A stretch of DNA of 64,000 nt from Hyphomicrobiales bacterium (lineage in GTDB: Bacteria; Pseudomonadota; Alphaproteobacteria; Rhizobiales; Xanthobacteraceae): positions 1 to 64,000 of the forward strand of contig JAFKKO010000114.1 in NCBI GenBank assembly GCA_017305455.1, given 5' to 3'. This document shows positions 34,518-43,185 of this stretch, in pieces; position 1 is the first letter of the stretch; every line of letters starts with the position of its first letter. Both the position numbers and the translations under genes were made by a program. A model generated the notes under the pieces. That model had not been told where the DNA came from, made no database searches, and saw only the letters and a list, made by a program, of their open reading frames with translations.

Positions 34518-35651
34518 ATGCTCGACTGGTCCGATACCTCCGCCTCCGCCAAGCCCTCACCGGCGATGATCTTCAACACAGCCCCCGCGTCCGCTGTCGA
34601 ACAGACCGGCCTCGGCGAGATCGAACGCGGCGGCGCGCGCGTCTCGGTCGACGACAAGGCGATGATCAACTGCCGGGCCGACGTCAATCAGCTCCTGCCG
34701 CTGAAATACAAATGGGCGTGGGAGAAGTATCTCTCCGGCTGCAACAACCACTGGATGCCGACCGAGGTGTCGATGCAGGCCGATATCGCGCTGTGGAAGT
34801 CGCGCGACGGCCTGACTGACGACGAACGCCGCGCCATCAAGCGCAATCTCGGCTTCTTCGCCGCCTCCGAAAGTCTTGTCGCCAACAACATCGTGCTGGC
34901 GATCTATCGCCACCTCACCAATCCGGAATGCCGGCAGTATCTACTGCGTCAGGCGTTCGAGGAGGCGGTGCACACCCACACCTTCCAGTACATTGTCGAA
35001 AGCCTCGGCCTCGACGAGGGCGAGCTGTTCAACATGTATCGCGAGGTGCCCTCGATCACCGACAAGGCGGCGTGGGCGCTCAAGCACACCCAGAACCTCG
35101 ACAACCCGGACTTCAAGACCGGGACGCTGGAAGCGGATCAGGCCTTCCTGCGCGACCTCGTCGCGTTCTATGTGGTGTTCGAGGGCATGTGGTTCTACAC
35201 CGGTTTCGCGCAGATCCTCTCGCTCGGCCGCCGCAACAAGATGGTCGGCATCGCCGAGCAGTATCAGTACATCCTGCGCGACGAGTCGATTCATCTGAAC
35301 TTCGGCATCGACGTCATCAACCAGATCAAGATCGAGAATCCACATCTGTGGACTCGGGACTTCCAGGACGAGGTGCGAGGCATGATCCGCGATGCGGCGG
35401 AACTGGAAGCCGCCTATGGCCGGGATACCATGCCGCGCGGCTTCCTGGGCTTGAACGCGGGACTGTGCGAACAGTATATGCACTTCATCGCCAACCGCCG
35501 CTGCGCCCAGCTTGGCCTGACGCCGGTGTTCGAGGAGACGGAAAATCCGTTCCCGTGGATGTCGGAGGTGATGGACCTGAAGAAGGAAAAGAACTTCTTC
35601 GAGACCCGCGTTATCGAGTATCAGAACGGGGGCGCGCTAAGCTGGGAGTAG
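34518..35651 (+). CDS. nrdB: Ribonucleoside-diphosphate reductase, beta subunit, class Ic-like
   Basis: 377 aa ferritin-like R2 subunit. Metal ligands by alignment from memory: E118 (FFAASESL, where E. coli has Asp84), E149 and H152 ([10 protein letters not shown]), E222 (FEGMWFY), E256 and H259 (RDESIHL). The radical tyrosine position of E. coli (Tyr122) is Phe156 here, and the neighbourhood [19 protein letters not shown] matches the Chlamydia class Ic protein closely. The C-terminal [10 protein letters not shown] is also shared. This predicts a Mn/Fe cofactor without tyrosyl radical. It follows nrdA, hence under the cobalamin riboswitch unless it has its own promoter. Confidence 0.93.
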   Translation: MLDWSDTSASAKPSPAMIFNTAPASAVEQTGLGEIERGGARVSVDDKAMINCRADVNQLLPLKYKWAWEKYLSGCNNHWMPTEVSMQADIALWKSRDGLTDDERRAIKRNLGFFAASESLVANNIVLAIYRHLTNPECRQYLLRQAFEEAVHTHTFQYIVESLGLDEGELFNMYREVPSITDKAAWALKHTQNLDNPDFKTGTLEADQAFLRDLVAFYVVFEGMWFYTGFAQILSLGRRNKMVGIAEQYQYILRDESIHLNFGIDVINQIKIENPHLWTRDFQDEVRGMIRDAAELEAAYGRDTMPRGFLGLNAGLCEQYMHFIANRRCAQLGLTPVFEETENPFPWMSEVMDLKKEKNFFETRVIEYQNGGALSWE

Positions 35652-35712
35652 GGCCGCTCAAGGGCGATCCGGCGTTTGTCGAACGGGCGGCCAGCCTGTA
35701 CGGTGCACGACG

Positions 35713-37845
35713 ATGAAGACCCTTGTGATCGACAACTACGATTCATTCACCCACAACCTCGTTCACCTGATTGGGCAGATCAATCAGGAGGAGCCGCTTG
35801 TCGTGTTCAACGACGAGATGACTTGGGATGAATTGTCGGCGCGGCGGTTCGACAACATCGTCATCTCGCCCGGACCGGGTCGCCCGGACCGGGCGGCCGA
35901 TTTCGGCCTGTGTCGGGATGCGATCGACAAGGCGGATGTGCCGCTGCTCGGCGTCTGCCTCGGTCATCAGGGCATCGCCATGGCGGCCGGCGCGGGCTTG
36001 ATCAATGCGCCGAGCCTCGTTCATGGCCGCAGCAGCCTGATCAGGCACAAGGGCCATCCGCTGTTTGCCGGAATGGCGTCGCCATTCGCCGCGGCGCGCT
36101 ACCACTCCTTTATTATGCAGCGACCATTGCCGGAGGATCTCGAGGAGATCGCCTGGACCGAGGATGGTCTGGTGATGGCGCTGGCCCGCCGCAGCCGTCC
36201 GCAATGGGGCGTGCAGTTTCATCCCGAATCGATCCTGACCGAGGACGGCCGCATCCTGTTGCAGAACTTTCGCGATCTGTCGCGCGAGGCGAGAGGGGCG
36301 GCTGCTCCGTCCGTGCCGTGTTCTGCGCCGGAGCGGACGCCGGCGCCGGTGTCGGAAACGCGCAAGGCGTTCTGGCGCGAACTGCCGCGCGCCATCGATG
36401 CCGAGGCGGCGTTTTGCACGCTTTATAAAGATGCGCCTCATGCGTTTTGGCTCGACAGCAGCATGATCGATCCGGCGCTGTCGCGCTGGTCGTATCTCGG
36501 CGACGCCTCGGGACCGGAGGCGGCGATCCTGCAATATCGCTGTCGCGACCGGTCGCTGACGATCGCGGATGCGAAAGGTGAACGGATCGAGAAAACATCT
36601 CTCTTTGATTTTCTGGAAAGGCAGACGCCGTATCGCCCGCAATCCGCGCCGCCATGCCCGTTCGCCGGTGGCAAGGTCGGCTGGTTCGGTTACGAGCTGC
36701 GCAATGATTGCGGCTCTCCGGCATCACGACAGGCAAAGACGCCGGATGCGCTGCTGATCGAAGCCGATCGTTTCATTGCGATCGATCATCTCGAAGGCAA
36801 GACCTATCTCTGCGTGATCGATGATGTCGACGAGATCGAGCGTGCCGAGCATTGGCTGGCGGCAACGCAGGCGCGCCTTGAGACTCTGACCGCGCCGGCC
36901 CCGGCTGCGCCTGTTGCTTCACAGCACCCGCCGCTGTCATTCCGTCTCGATTGCAGTCGGCAAGACTATCTCGCTCATGTGCAGCGCTGCCTCGATCTGA
37001 TCGGGCAGGGCGAGAGCTATCAGGTCTGCCTCACCAACGAATTGTCATGCTCCGCTGGCCTTGATCCGCTGACAGTCTATCGCACTCTGCGGCGCATCAA
37101 CCCCGCGCCCTATGCCGCGCTCCTGCAATGGCCGGGCGGCGCGGTGCTCAGCGCGTCGCCGGAGCGCTTTCTTGCAGTGGATTCGGACGGGCATGTTGAG
37201 ACAAAGCCGATCAAAGGCACGATCCGGCGCGACCCGGATCCCGCGCGCGATCATGCGCTGGTCGAACATCTGCGGCAAAGCCGCAAGGACCGCGCCGAGA
37301 ACGCGATGATCGTCGATCTGCTGCGCAACGATCTGTCGCGCAGTTGCGTGCCGGGCAGCGTGACGGTGTCGAAACTGTGGGATGTCGAGACCTACCGCAC
37401 CGTGCATCAGATGGTGAGCACGGTGCGCGGCACGTTGAAGCCGGGCAGATCGGTCGCCGGATTGCTGCGCGATACCTTTCCGGGCGGTTCGATGACCGGC
37501 GCGCCGAAGCATCGCACCATGGAGATCATCGACGAACTCGAGCAGAGGCCGCGCGGCATCTATTCCGGCGCGCTCGGCTGGGTCGGTCATGACGGCGCGG
37601 CCGATCTGTCGATTGTCATTCGCGCCATCGTTGCGGTGAATGGCACATTCACCATCGGCGTCGGAGGGGGTGTTGTCGCGGATTCGACGCCGCAGGGAGA
37701 GTATGACGAGATGCTGCTGAAGGCGCAGGCCTCGATCCGGGCCATCGTCACCGCGCTGTTTGGCGGATTCAGCGAGGCGCATTACCGGATCGATGAGGGC
37801 GAGCGCGCAATATCCAGTACCGCGAGGGAAAGGCAGCACGTCTGA
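35713..37845 (+). CDS. pabAB: Aminodeoxychorismate synthase, PabA-PabB fusion
   Basis: 710 aa bifunctional enzyme of p-aminobenzoate synthesis. Glutamine amidotransferase domain at about 1-200 with the nucleophile loop GVCLGHQGIA and HPES near residue 170; chorismate-binding domain in the C-terminal 400 residues with ETKPIKGTIRRDP and FPGGSMTGAPKHRTMEI. Makes 4-amino-4-deoxychorismate for folate. Its stop overlaps the pabC start (TGATG). Confidence 0.9.
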   Translation: MKTLVIDNYDSFTHNLVHLIGQINQEEPLVVFNDEMTWDELSARRFDNIVISPGPGRPDRAADFGLCRDAIDKADVPLLGVCLGHQGIAMAAGAGLINAPSLVHGRSSLIRHKGHPLFAGMASPFAAARYHSFIMQRPLPEDLEEIAWTEDGLVMALARRSRPQWGVQFHPESILTEDGRILLQNFRDLSREARGAAAPSVPCSAPERTPAPVSETRKAFWRELPRAIDAEAAFCTLYKDAPHAFWLDSSMIDPALSRWSYLGDASGPEAAILQYRCRDRSLTIADAKGERIEKTSLFDFLERQTPYRPQSAPPCPFAGGKVGWFGYELRNDCGSPASRQAKTPDALLIEADRFIAIDHLEGKTYLCVIDDVDEIERAEHWLAATQARLETLTAPAPAAPVASQHPPLSFRLDCSRQDYLAHVQRCLDLIGQGESYQVCLTNELSCSAGLDPLTVYRTLRRINPAPYAALLQWPGGAVLSASPERFLAVDSDGHVETKPIKGTIRRDPDPARDHALVEHLRQSRKDRAENAMIVDLLRNDLSRSCVPGSVTVSKLWDVETYRTVHQMVSTVRGTLKPGRSVAGLLRDTFPGGSMTGAPKHRTMEIIDELEQRPRGIYSGALGWVGHDGAADLSIVIRAIVAVNGTFTIGVGGGVVADSTPQGEYDEMLLKAQASIRAIVTALFGGFSEAHYRIDEGERAISSTARERQHV

Positions 37846-38666
37846 TGGCGCAGGTCTGGTGCAACGGACGGTTTCTCGCGTCGGATGACGCGCATATCGC
37901 GATTTCCGATCGTGGCTTCACGCTGGCCGATGGCCTGTTCGAGACGCTGAAGGCGGTCGGTGCGACACCGCTCTGGTTCTCCGAACATATGACGCGTCTG
38001 CGCGAGGGGGCGGAGATGCTCGGGCTCGCTGTCCCCCATGATGACGCGATGCTCAAGGACGCGATGATTGGTCTGTTGAACAATCAGCAATCGCCGGAAA
38101 GCGCGATCCGGCTGACGCTGACGCGCGGGCCGACCACGCAGCGCGGTCTGTGGAGCGGAGACAATCCGGGGCAACCGACCTGCCTGATCACGGTTGCGCC
38201 GGCGGGAAAAACGCCGTCGCAGCGGGTCATCGTCAGTCGCGCCACGCGGCGCAACGAGCATTCGCCGCTGTCGCGTCTCAAGTCGCTGAACTACGGCGAC
38301 AACATCATTGCGCGCCGTGAGGCTATCGAGAAGGGCGCGACCGATGCATTGATGCTGAACACCCGCGGCGATCTGGCCTGCGCCACGGTCGGCAACGTGT
38401 TCGCGCGTCTTGATGGCCGCTGGATCACGCCGCGGATTGCCGATGGCATCCTGCCGGGGATCGCGCGTGCAAAAATCATCCGTGTACTTGATGCGGCGGA
38501 ACGCGCGATCGGCGAGGCGGAACTCGCGCACGTCGATGCCGCTTTCATCAGCAACAGCCTTGGCTGCGCGCTCATCAAGGAGTTCGAGGGCCGCGCGCTC
38601 GATGGCGAGGAAAGCCTGCTGCCGCTCTCGATCTATGAGGCGGAGAGCCGATCAGCCGGCCAGTGA
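37845..38666 (+). CDS. pabC: Aminodeoxychorismate lyase / class IV aminotransferase
   Basis: 273 aa PLP enzyme of fold type IV. SDRGFTLADGLFETLKAV is the usual N-terminal signature, and the PLP lysine is in LKSLNYGDNIIARREA. By coupling to pabAB it most likely forms p-aminobenzoate; D-amino acid or branched-chain aminotransferase activity is the alternative. The 3' end overlaps the opposing GntR gene by 15 bases. Confidence 0.87.
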   Translation: MAQVWCNGRFLASDDAHIAISDRGFTLADGLFETLKAVGATPLWFSEHMTRLREGAEMLGLAVPHDDAMLKDAMIGLLNNQQSPESAIRLTLTRGPTTQRGLWSGDNPGQPTCLITVAPAGKTPSQRVIVSRATRRNEHSPLSRLKSLNYGDNIIARREAIEKGATDALMLNTRGDLACATVGNVFARLDGRWITPRIADGILPGIARAKIIRVLDAAERAIGEAELAHVDAAFISNSLGCALIKEFEGRALDGEESLLPLSIYEAESRSAGQ

Positions 38667-39338
38667 TTTGTGCATGAAGTCTTCGATATAGTCCATCAAT
38701 CTGTCGGATGCGGCGGCGGCGGCTTTCGCCTTCCCCGCAGCGATGGCCTGAGCAATCGCGGCGTGAAGCTTTGCCGTGGTGGCAAGATGTGTTTCCCGCT
38801 CGCAATAGCGGAACCAGAACCGCCGCGATACCGCGCTCATCAGGCCGATCGAACGTTGCGCGAATTCGTTGCGGGTCGCGGCGGCGACGAGGTTGTTGAA
38901 ACGCTGATCGAGCCGGTAGAACGCGATGTCGTCGTTGCTGTCTCCCACCTTCAGCATTTCCTCGGCGATCTCGATGAATTCGCGCCGTTCTTCATCGGAT
39001 GCGCGTTCAGCAGCCAGGCGCGCCATCAGCCTTTCGATCTCGCGCCGCACTTCCATCAGCCGTAACTGCATGCCGAGATCGATGTCGGAGACCCTGATTC
39101 CCCGTCGCGGCATGATGACGACGAGGCCTTCGCGCGCGAGGCGCTGCAGCGCTTCGCGAATGGGCGTGCGGCCGATCTTGAGACGCTGCGCCAGCGCGTG
39201 TTCGGAAAGCAAAGCGCCGGGAAGCAATCGAAGCGTAACGATCATCTCCTCAAGTTCGCGATAGGCGCGATCGGTGAGGGGGATATAGCCTGTTTTTCGA
39301 GGTGCGGGCTGACGCTTGGCTGGTGCTTTGGATTTCAC
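38652..39338 (-). CDS. GntR family transcriptional regulator, FCD domain
   Basis: 228 aa. N-terminal winged helix (YRELEEMIVTLRLLPGALLS then HALAQRLKIGRTPIREALQR) and a C-terminal FCD helical ligand domain with metal-ligand candidates. The GTG at 39338 is chosen because GGAGGGA lies a few bases upstream; the frame is open a further 50 codons. Convergent with pabC. Downstream target unknown; the 275-bp gap to the aldo/keto reductase gene shows no gene. Confidence 0.85.
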   Translation of the reverse strand: MKSKAPAKRQPAPRKTGYIPLTDRAYRELEEMIVTLRLLPGALLSEHALAQRLKIGRTPIREALQRLAREGLVVIMPRRGIRVSDIDLGMQLRLMEVRREIERLMARLAAERASDEERREFIEIAEEMLKVGDSNDDIAFYRLDQRFNNLVAAATRNEFAQRSIGLMSAVSRRFWFRYCERETHLATTAKLHAAIAQAIAAGKAKAAAAASDRLMDYIEDFMHKSLAG

Positions 39339-39613
39339 ATTGTCCCTCCGCGCTCGCCCGATGAAAGACGCCTTGGCAGTGTCGCTCGATCTGACGATGG
39401 CCTTCCGCACCTGCTGGTTGCACTCGATCCATGTCTGCCGGTCGCAGCGATGCAGAGAACGCAGCCGAGGGGGCCGAAGGCCGCGCATTTGTGGATCAGA
39501 TCAAGTTCGCATTCAAGCGCGACGCGCATGACGCGCGGCGACATCACGCGATGCGATATGGCGTCGCGTCAAAGAAACAGTTAGCTTGTATCGCAGTTGC
39601 GAAAGAGAATGTG

Positions 39614-40594
39614 TCAGTCGTGACCCTGCACCGGATGCGGCACGTAGGGCGCTTCCAGCGCCGCGATGTCGTCGTCGGTCAGATGCAGTGACAGCGCGGC
39701 GATCGCATCCGGCAGATGGTTCGGTTTCGAAGCGCCGATAATTGGCGCGGTGACGCCGGGCTTCTGTACCACCCAGGCGAGCGCCACCTGGGCCGGCGGC
39801 ACGCCGCGCGTCTTGGCGATGCGGAACACTTCCTCGACCACGCGGCGGTCGGAGGCCGCGGTCTGCTGATAGAGCGTCTTGCCGAATGCATCGGTCTTCT
39901 GCCGCTCGCTGACCTCGTCCCACGGGCGGGTCAGGCGGCCGCGCGCCAGCGGGCTCCACGGCACCACGGCGATGTTCTGGTCGAGGCAGAACGGCAGCAT
40001 CTCGCGTTCCTCCTCGCGGTGGAGCAGGTTGAGATGGTTCTGCATGCTGGAGAATTCGGTCCAGCCGTTCAGCCGCGAGGTGTAGATCGCCTTGGTGAAC
40101 TGCCAGGCGTACATCGACGATGCGCCGATGTAGCGGACCTTGCCCGCTTTCACGATGTCGTGCAGCGCTTCGAGCGTTTCCTCGATCGGCGTCTCATAGT
40201 CCCAGCGGTGGATCTGGTAGAGATCGAGGTAGTCGGTGCCGAGCCGGCGCAGAGTGTTGTCGATTTCGTTGAAGATCGCCTTGCGCGATAGGCCGGCGCC
40301 GTTGGCGCCGGGACGCATGCGCATGTACACCTTGCTGGCGATCACGATATCGTCACGCCTGGTGAAGTCGCGCAGCGCGCGGCCGACGATTTCTTCCGAG
40401 GTGCCGTCGGAATAGGCATTGGCGGTGTCGAACACATTGATGCCGAGTTCGATCGCCTGCTTGATCAGCGGACGGCTGGCGTCTTCCGGCAGCGTCCAGG
40501 GATGGTTGCCGCGCTCCGGCACGCCATAGGTCATGCAGCCGAGCCAGAGACGGGAGACCTTGAGGCCGGTGTTGCCGAAATTGACGTAGTCCAT
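39614..40594 (-). CDS. Aldo/keto reductase
   Basis: 326 aa NADPH-dependent TIM-barrel oxidoreductase. DTANAYSDGTSEEIVGRAL, IVIASKVYM and the catalytic Tyr/Lys/His set (including YQIHRWDYETPIEETLEAL) identify the family, close to the YajO/Tas-like subfamily. The start MDYVNFGNTGLKVSRLWLGC at 40594 is standard. Substrate unknown; stands alone on the minus strand. Confidence 0.92.
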   Translation of the reverse strand: MDYVNFGNTGLKVSRLWLGCMTYGVPERGNHPWTLPEDASRPLIKQAIELGINVFDTANAYSDGTSEEIVGRALRDFTRRDDIVIASKVYMRMRPGANGAGLSRKAIFNEIDNTLRRLGTDYLDLYQIHRWDYETPIEETLEALHDIVKAGKVRYIGASSMYAWQFTKAIYTSRLNGWTEFSSMQNHLNLLHREEEREMLPFCLDQNIAVVPWSPLARGRLTRPWDEVSERQKTDAFGKTLYQQTAASDRRVVEEVFRIAKTRGVPPAQVALAWVVQKPGVTAPIIGASKPNHLPDAIAALSLHLTDDDIAALEAPYVPHPVQGHD

Positions 40595-40988
40595 GACATC
40601 CTCGGATCGTAAAAAGAGTAGCGCGGGATCATCACATCGATGTGACGGCGGCCGCGTGATGACGCAGCGTTTTACACGATCTGACTGCTTTTGGAATCGC
40701 GCACCTCGCACAGGGCTCTGTCGGAATCGAGGGGCGGTGGCGGCGTGCGCCGACAGGGCTTCGGCATCGAGTCCGCCGGCAGGCCGGAAAGCAGGCTCGC
40801 CGCCCGCAAAAGGGCGGAGAATAATCTGCGATAAAGCTCCTCGATGAGAGGATATTTCTCCATTTTCTGCGGCGACGTTGCAACTTCCTGCTTAATTTCA
40901 ATGACTTATGGACCATGGCTGCGAGCCCGATTAGATAGACGCTGTTTCCTTTTCATAAAGCCGCGTAGGCGGCGAAGGACTGTCCGTC
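40595..40988. other. 394-bp gap without a convincing gene
   Basis: Between the divergent aldo/keto reductase and YeeE/YedE genes. A 63-codon minus-strand frame (40672-40863, MEKYPLIEELYRRLFSALLR...) is open but has no recognisable ribosome site and no family I know. Promoters of both flanking genes must lie here. Confidence 0.4.
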
Positions 40989-42038
40989 ATGATCGATCTT
41001 GCGGTGGCTGCCGGTTTCGCAATTGGCCTCACCTTCGGTGTCGTGGGTCTGCTCAGCGGCTTCTGTCTGATGAGCAGCCTGCGCGACTGGTGGACCGCGA
41101 ATGACGGCCGCAAATTGCGCAGCTATGCGGTGGCGCTCGGCGTCGCGATTCTGGGCGCGCAATTCGTGGCGGGCGTTGGCCTCGTCGATCTCGGCAAGTC
41201 GCTTTACCTGCAACCTTCGTTCTCCGCGCCGCTGATCTTCATCGGCGGCTTGCTGTTCGGCGTCGGCATGGTGCTGTCGAACGGCTGCGCCTCGCGCGCG
41301 CTGGTGCTGCTCGGCCGCGGCAATCTGCGCTCGCTGGTGGTGATCACCATGATCGGCGTCGCGGCGCAGATGACGCTGAAGGGTCTGATCGCGCCGGCGC
41401 GTCTTGCTTTCCTGAATCTCACCCAGACCACGCCGGCGGCGATCTCCGCGCCGGCATTGCTGACCACGCTGGGCGTCGACGCGACGGTGGCGCGGATCGC
41501 GGTCGCGCTGATCGCGAGCGGCGCGCTTTTCATCTTCGCGTTTTCGGACCGGAAGTTCCGCCGCGCTTACGGCCAGGTCGCCGCCGGCGTCACGGTCGGC
41601 CTGCTGGTCACCGCCGGCTGGCTCGCCACCGGCTGGTTCGGCGCCGACGAGTTCAACCCGATTCCGGTGACCTCGCTGACCTTCATCTCGCCGATCGCCG
41701 ACTCGCTGCAATACACCATGCTCTCGACCGGCATGTCGCTGAACTTCGGCATCGCGCTCGTGGCCGGCGTCCTGACCGGCAGCCTGCTGACGGCGGCGCT
41801 GACCGGCCGCTTCCGTCTTGAAGGTTACACCTCGCCGAACCATATGGTCCGCTCGATCTCGGGCGCGGCGCTGATGGGCAGCGGCGGTGCGATGGCCTAT
41901 GGCTGCTCGATCGGTCAGGGCCTGACCGGCATGTCGACGCTGGCGCTGCCCTCGCTGATTGCCGCTGTCGGCATCCTGCTCGGCGCCGCCTTCGGCATTC
42001 GCGGCTTCGCCCGCGTGCCTGCCTTCGCAATGCGGTAA
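40989..42038 (+). CDS. YeeE/YedE family sulfur transport protein (SoxT-like)
   Basis: 349 aa, about ten membrane segments. The conserved cysteine motifs of thiosulfate transporter YeeE-like proteins are present: FCLMSSLRDWW, LSNGCASRALVLLGRGNLRS and YGCSIGQGLTGMS. Probably imports thiosulfate or another sulfane-sulfur compound. It is followed by two DsrE-like exported proteins and a second YeeE-like gene, at the edge of the Sox cluster; in Hyphomicrobium such proteins in Sox clusters are called SoxT. Confidence 0.85.
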   Translation: MIDLAVAAGFAIGLTFGVVGLLSGFCLMSSLRDWWTANDGRKLRSYAVALGVAILGAQFVAGVGLVDLGKSLYLQPSFSAPLIFIGGLLFGVGMVLSNGCASRALVLLGRGNLRSLVVITMIGVAAQMTLKGLIAPARLAFLNLTQTTPAAISAPALLTTLGVDATVARIAVALIASGALFIFAFSDRKFRRAYGQVAAGVTVGLLVTAGWLATGWFGADEFNPIPVTSLTFISPIADSLQYTMLSTGMSLNFGIALVAGVLTGSLLTAALTGRFRLEGYTSPNHMVRSISGAALMGSGGAMAYGCSIGQGLTGMSTLALPSLIAAVGILLGAAFGIRGFARVPAFAMR

Positions 42039-42134
42039 GAGATTCATTTCGTACTGTTTGCGCTCTGGCGTTCTGCGTTTGCCGCGCGCTAGTGTCGTCC
42101 CCCGGTCGCGTAGGGCCGGAGGAGGCTTGTGTTC

Positions 42135-42608
42135 ATGAAGCGACGCGATCTGCTGTTGACGTTCGGCCTTGCGGCTGTGGGGCAGGTCGCTCCGCGAATG
42201 GCTCGGGCGCAAACCGGACCAGCCGGCCGCAAGCCGGAGACCGACAAGCCGTTCGCCGAGCATTTCCTTGCGTTGCAGCTCTCCGATTCGGATCCGAAGA
42301 AGGAGCGGCTCGTTCTCAGCGTCGCCAGCAATCTTCTGAAGTTCTACGGAACCGACAAGATCGCCATCAATGTGGTGGCGTTCGGTCCGGGCATCGATCT
42401 GTTGCGCGAGGAAAATCAGTATCGCGCGCTGGTGGACAGCCTGGTGACGCAGGGCGTGCGGTTCGACGTCTGCGGCAACACCCTCGATACCATTGAGCGT
42501 GAGACCGGCACGCGGCCCCGGATCAATCCGCATGCCATCGAGATTGAAGCCGGCGTCGAGCGGCTGCTGACGCTTGTCGAGAGCGGATACACAATCGTTA
42601 GACCATAG
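42135..42608 (+). CDS. Exported DsrE/DsrF-like protein 1
   Basis: 157 aa. Tat-like or Sec signal at the N-terminus (MKRRDLLLTFGLAAVGQVAP), then a DsrE fold with KIAINVVAFGPGIDLLREEN and a single conserved cysteine in DVCGNTLDTIE. GGAGGAGG nine bases before ATG 42135 decides the start (GTG 42129 also possible). DsrE-like proteins carry sulfur as persulfide on a cysteine; here this would happen in the periplasm. Paralogue of the next gene. Confidence 0.82.
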   Translation: MKRRDLLLTFGLAAVGQVAPRMARAQTGPAGRKPETDKPFAEHFLALQLSDSDPKKERLVLSVASNLLKFYGTDKIAINVVAFGPGIDLLREENQYRALVDSLVTQGVRFDVCGNTLDTIERETGTRPRINPHAIEIEAGVERLLTLVESGYTIVRP

Positions 42609-42634
42609 AGTCACCATAGGGAGGAGGCTTAAAC

Positions 42635-43084
42635 ATGCGTTTCTTGACCAGTGCCATTGCAGCAAGTGTGTTGCTTGCGGCGGCCGCAGCGCCAGGATTT
42701 GCCGCAGACGGCAAGTCGCACCGGGTTGCCATTCAGGTCGACCAGAACGATCCGGCGGTGATGAATCTCGCGCTCAACAACGCGAGCAACATCATCAACG
42801 AATACAAGGCGCGCAACGAGGACGTCGAAGTCAATGTGGTGACTTACGGACCCGGCCTTCACATGCTGCGTTCCGATACCTCGCCGGTTCAGGATCGTAT
42901 CAAGCAGATCGTCAAGACATCCGCATCCCAGATCAAGTTCATGGCCTGCGGGAATACCAAGCAGGGTATGGAGCAGCGCGAAGGCAAGACAGTTGACATC
43001 GTTCCGGAAGCGACGACCGTTCCGTCGGGCGCGGTGCAGTTGATCGAGCTTCAGGAAAAAGGCTGGGCGTATCTGCGGCCGTGA
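42635..43084 (+). CDS. Exported DsrE/DsrF-like protein 2
   Basis: 149 aa with a Sec-type signal peptide (about 1-22) and the DsrE fold: VEVNVVTYGPGLHMLRSDTS and the cysteine motif MACGNTKQGMEQ, ending in GWAYLRP (compare GYTIVRP in the first copy). GGGAGGAGG precedes the ATG. The two genes are 26 bases apart and probably form an operon. Likely periplasmic sulfur-handling partner of the YeeE-like transporters. Confidence 0.84.
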   Translation: MRFLTSAIAASVLLAAAAAPGFAADGKSHRVAIQVDQNDPAVMNLALNNASNIINEYKARNEDVEVNVVTYGPGLHMLRSDTSPVQDRIKQIVKTSASQIKFMACGNTKQGMEQREGKTVDIVPEATTVPSGAVQLIELQEKGWAYLRP

Positions 43085-43185
43085 GCAACGTCTCGCGATG
43101 GCTCCGCACAAATGGTGCGGGGCCGTCGCCACTGATCGATGCGAATGCGGGACGCGATCTGCGCGCGTCCGATCGCTGTGTTCTC

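Noticed and set aside
40672..40863. 63-codon minus-strand frame before the YeeE-like gene
   Set aside because: The N-terminus looks helical, but there is no ribosome site, composition becomes low-complexity, and it lies in a divergent promoter gap; kept only as a note.
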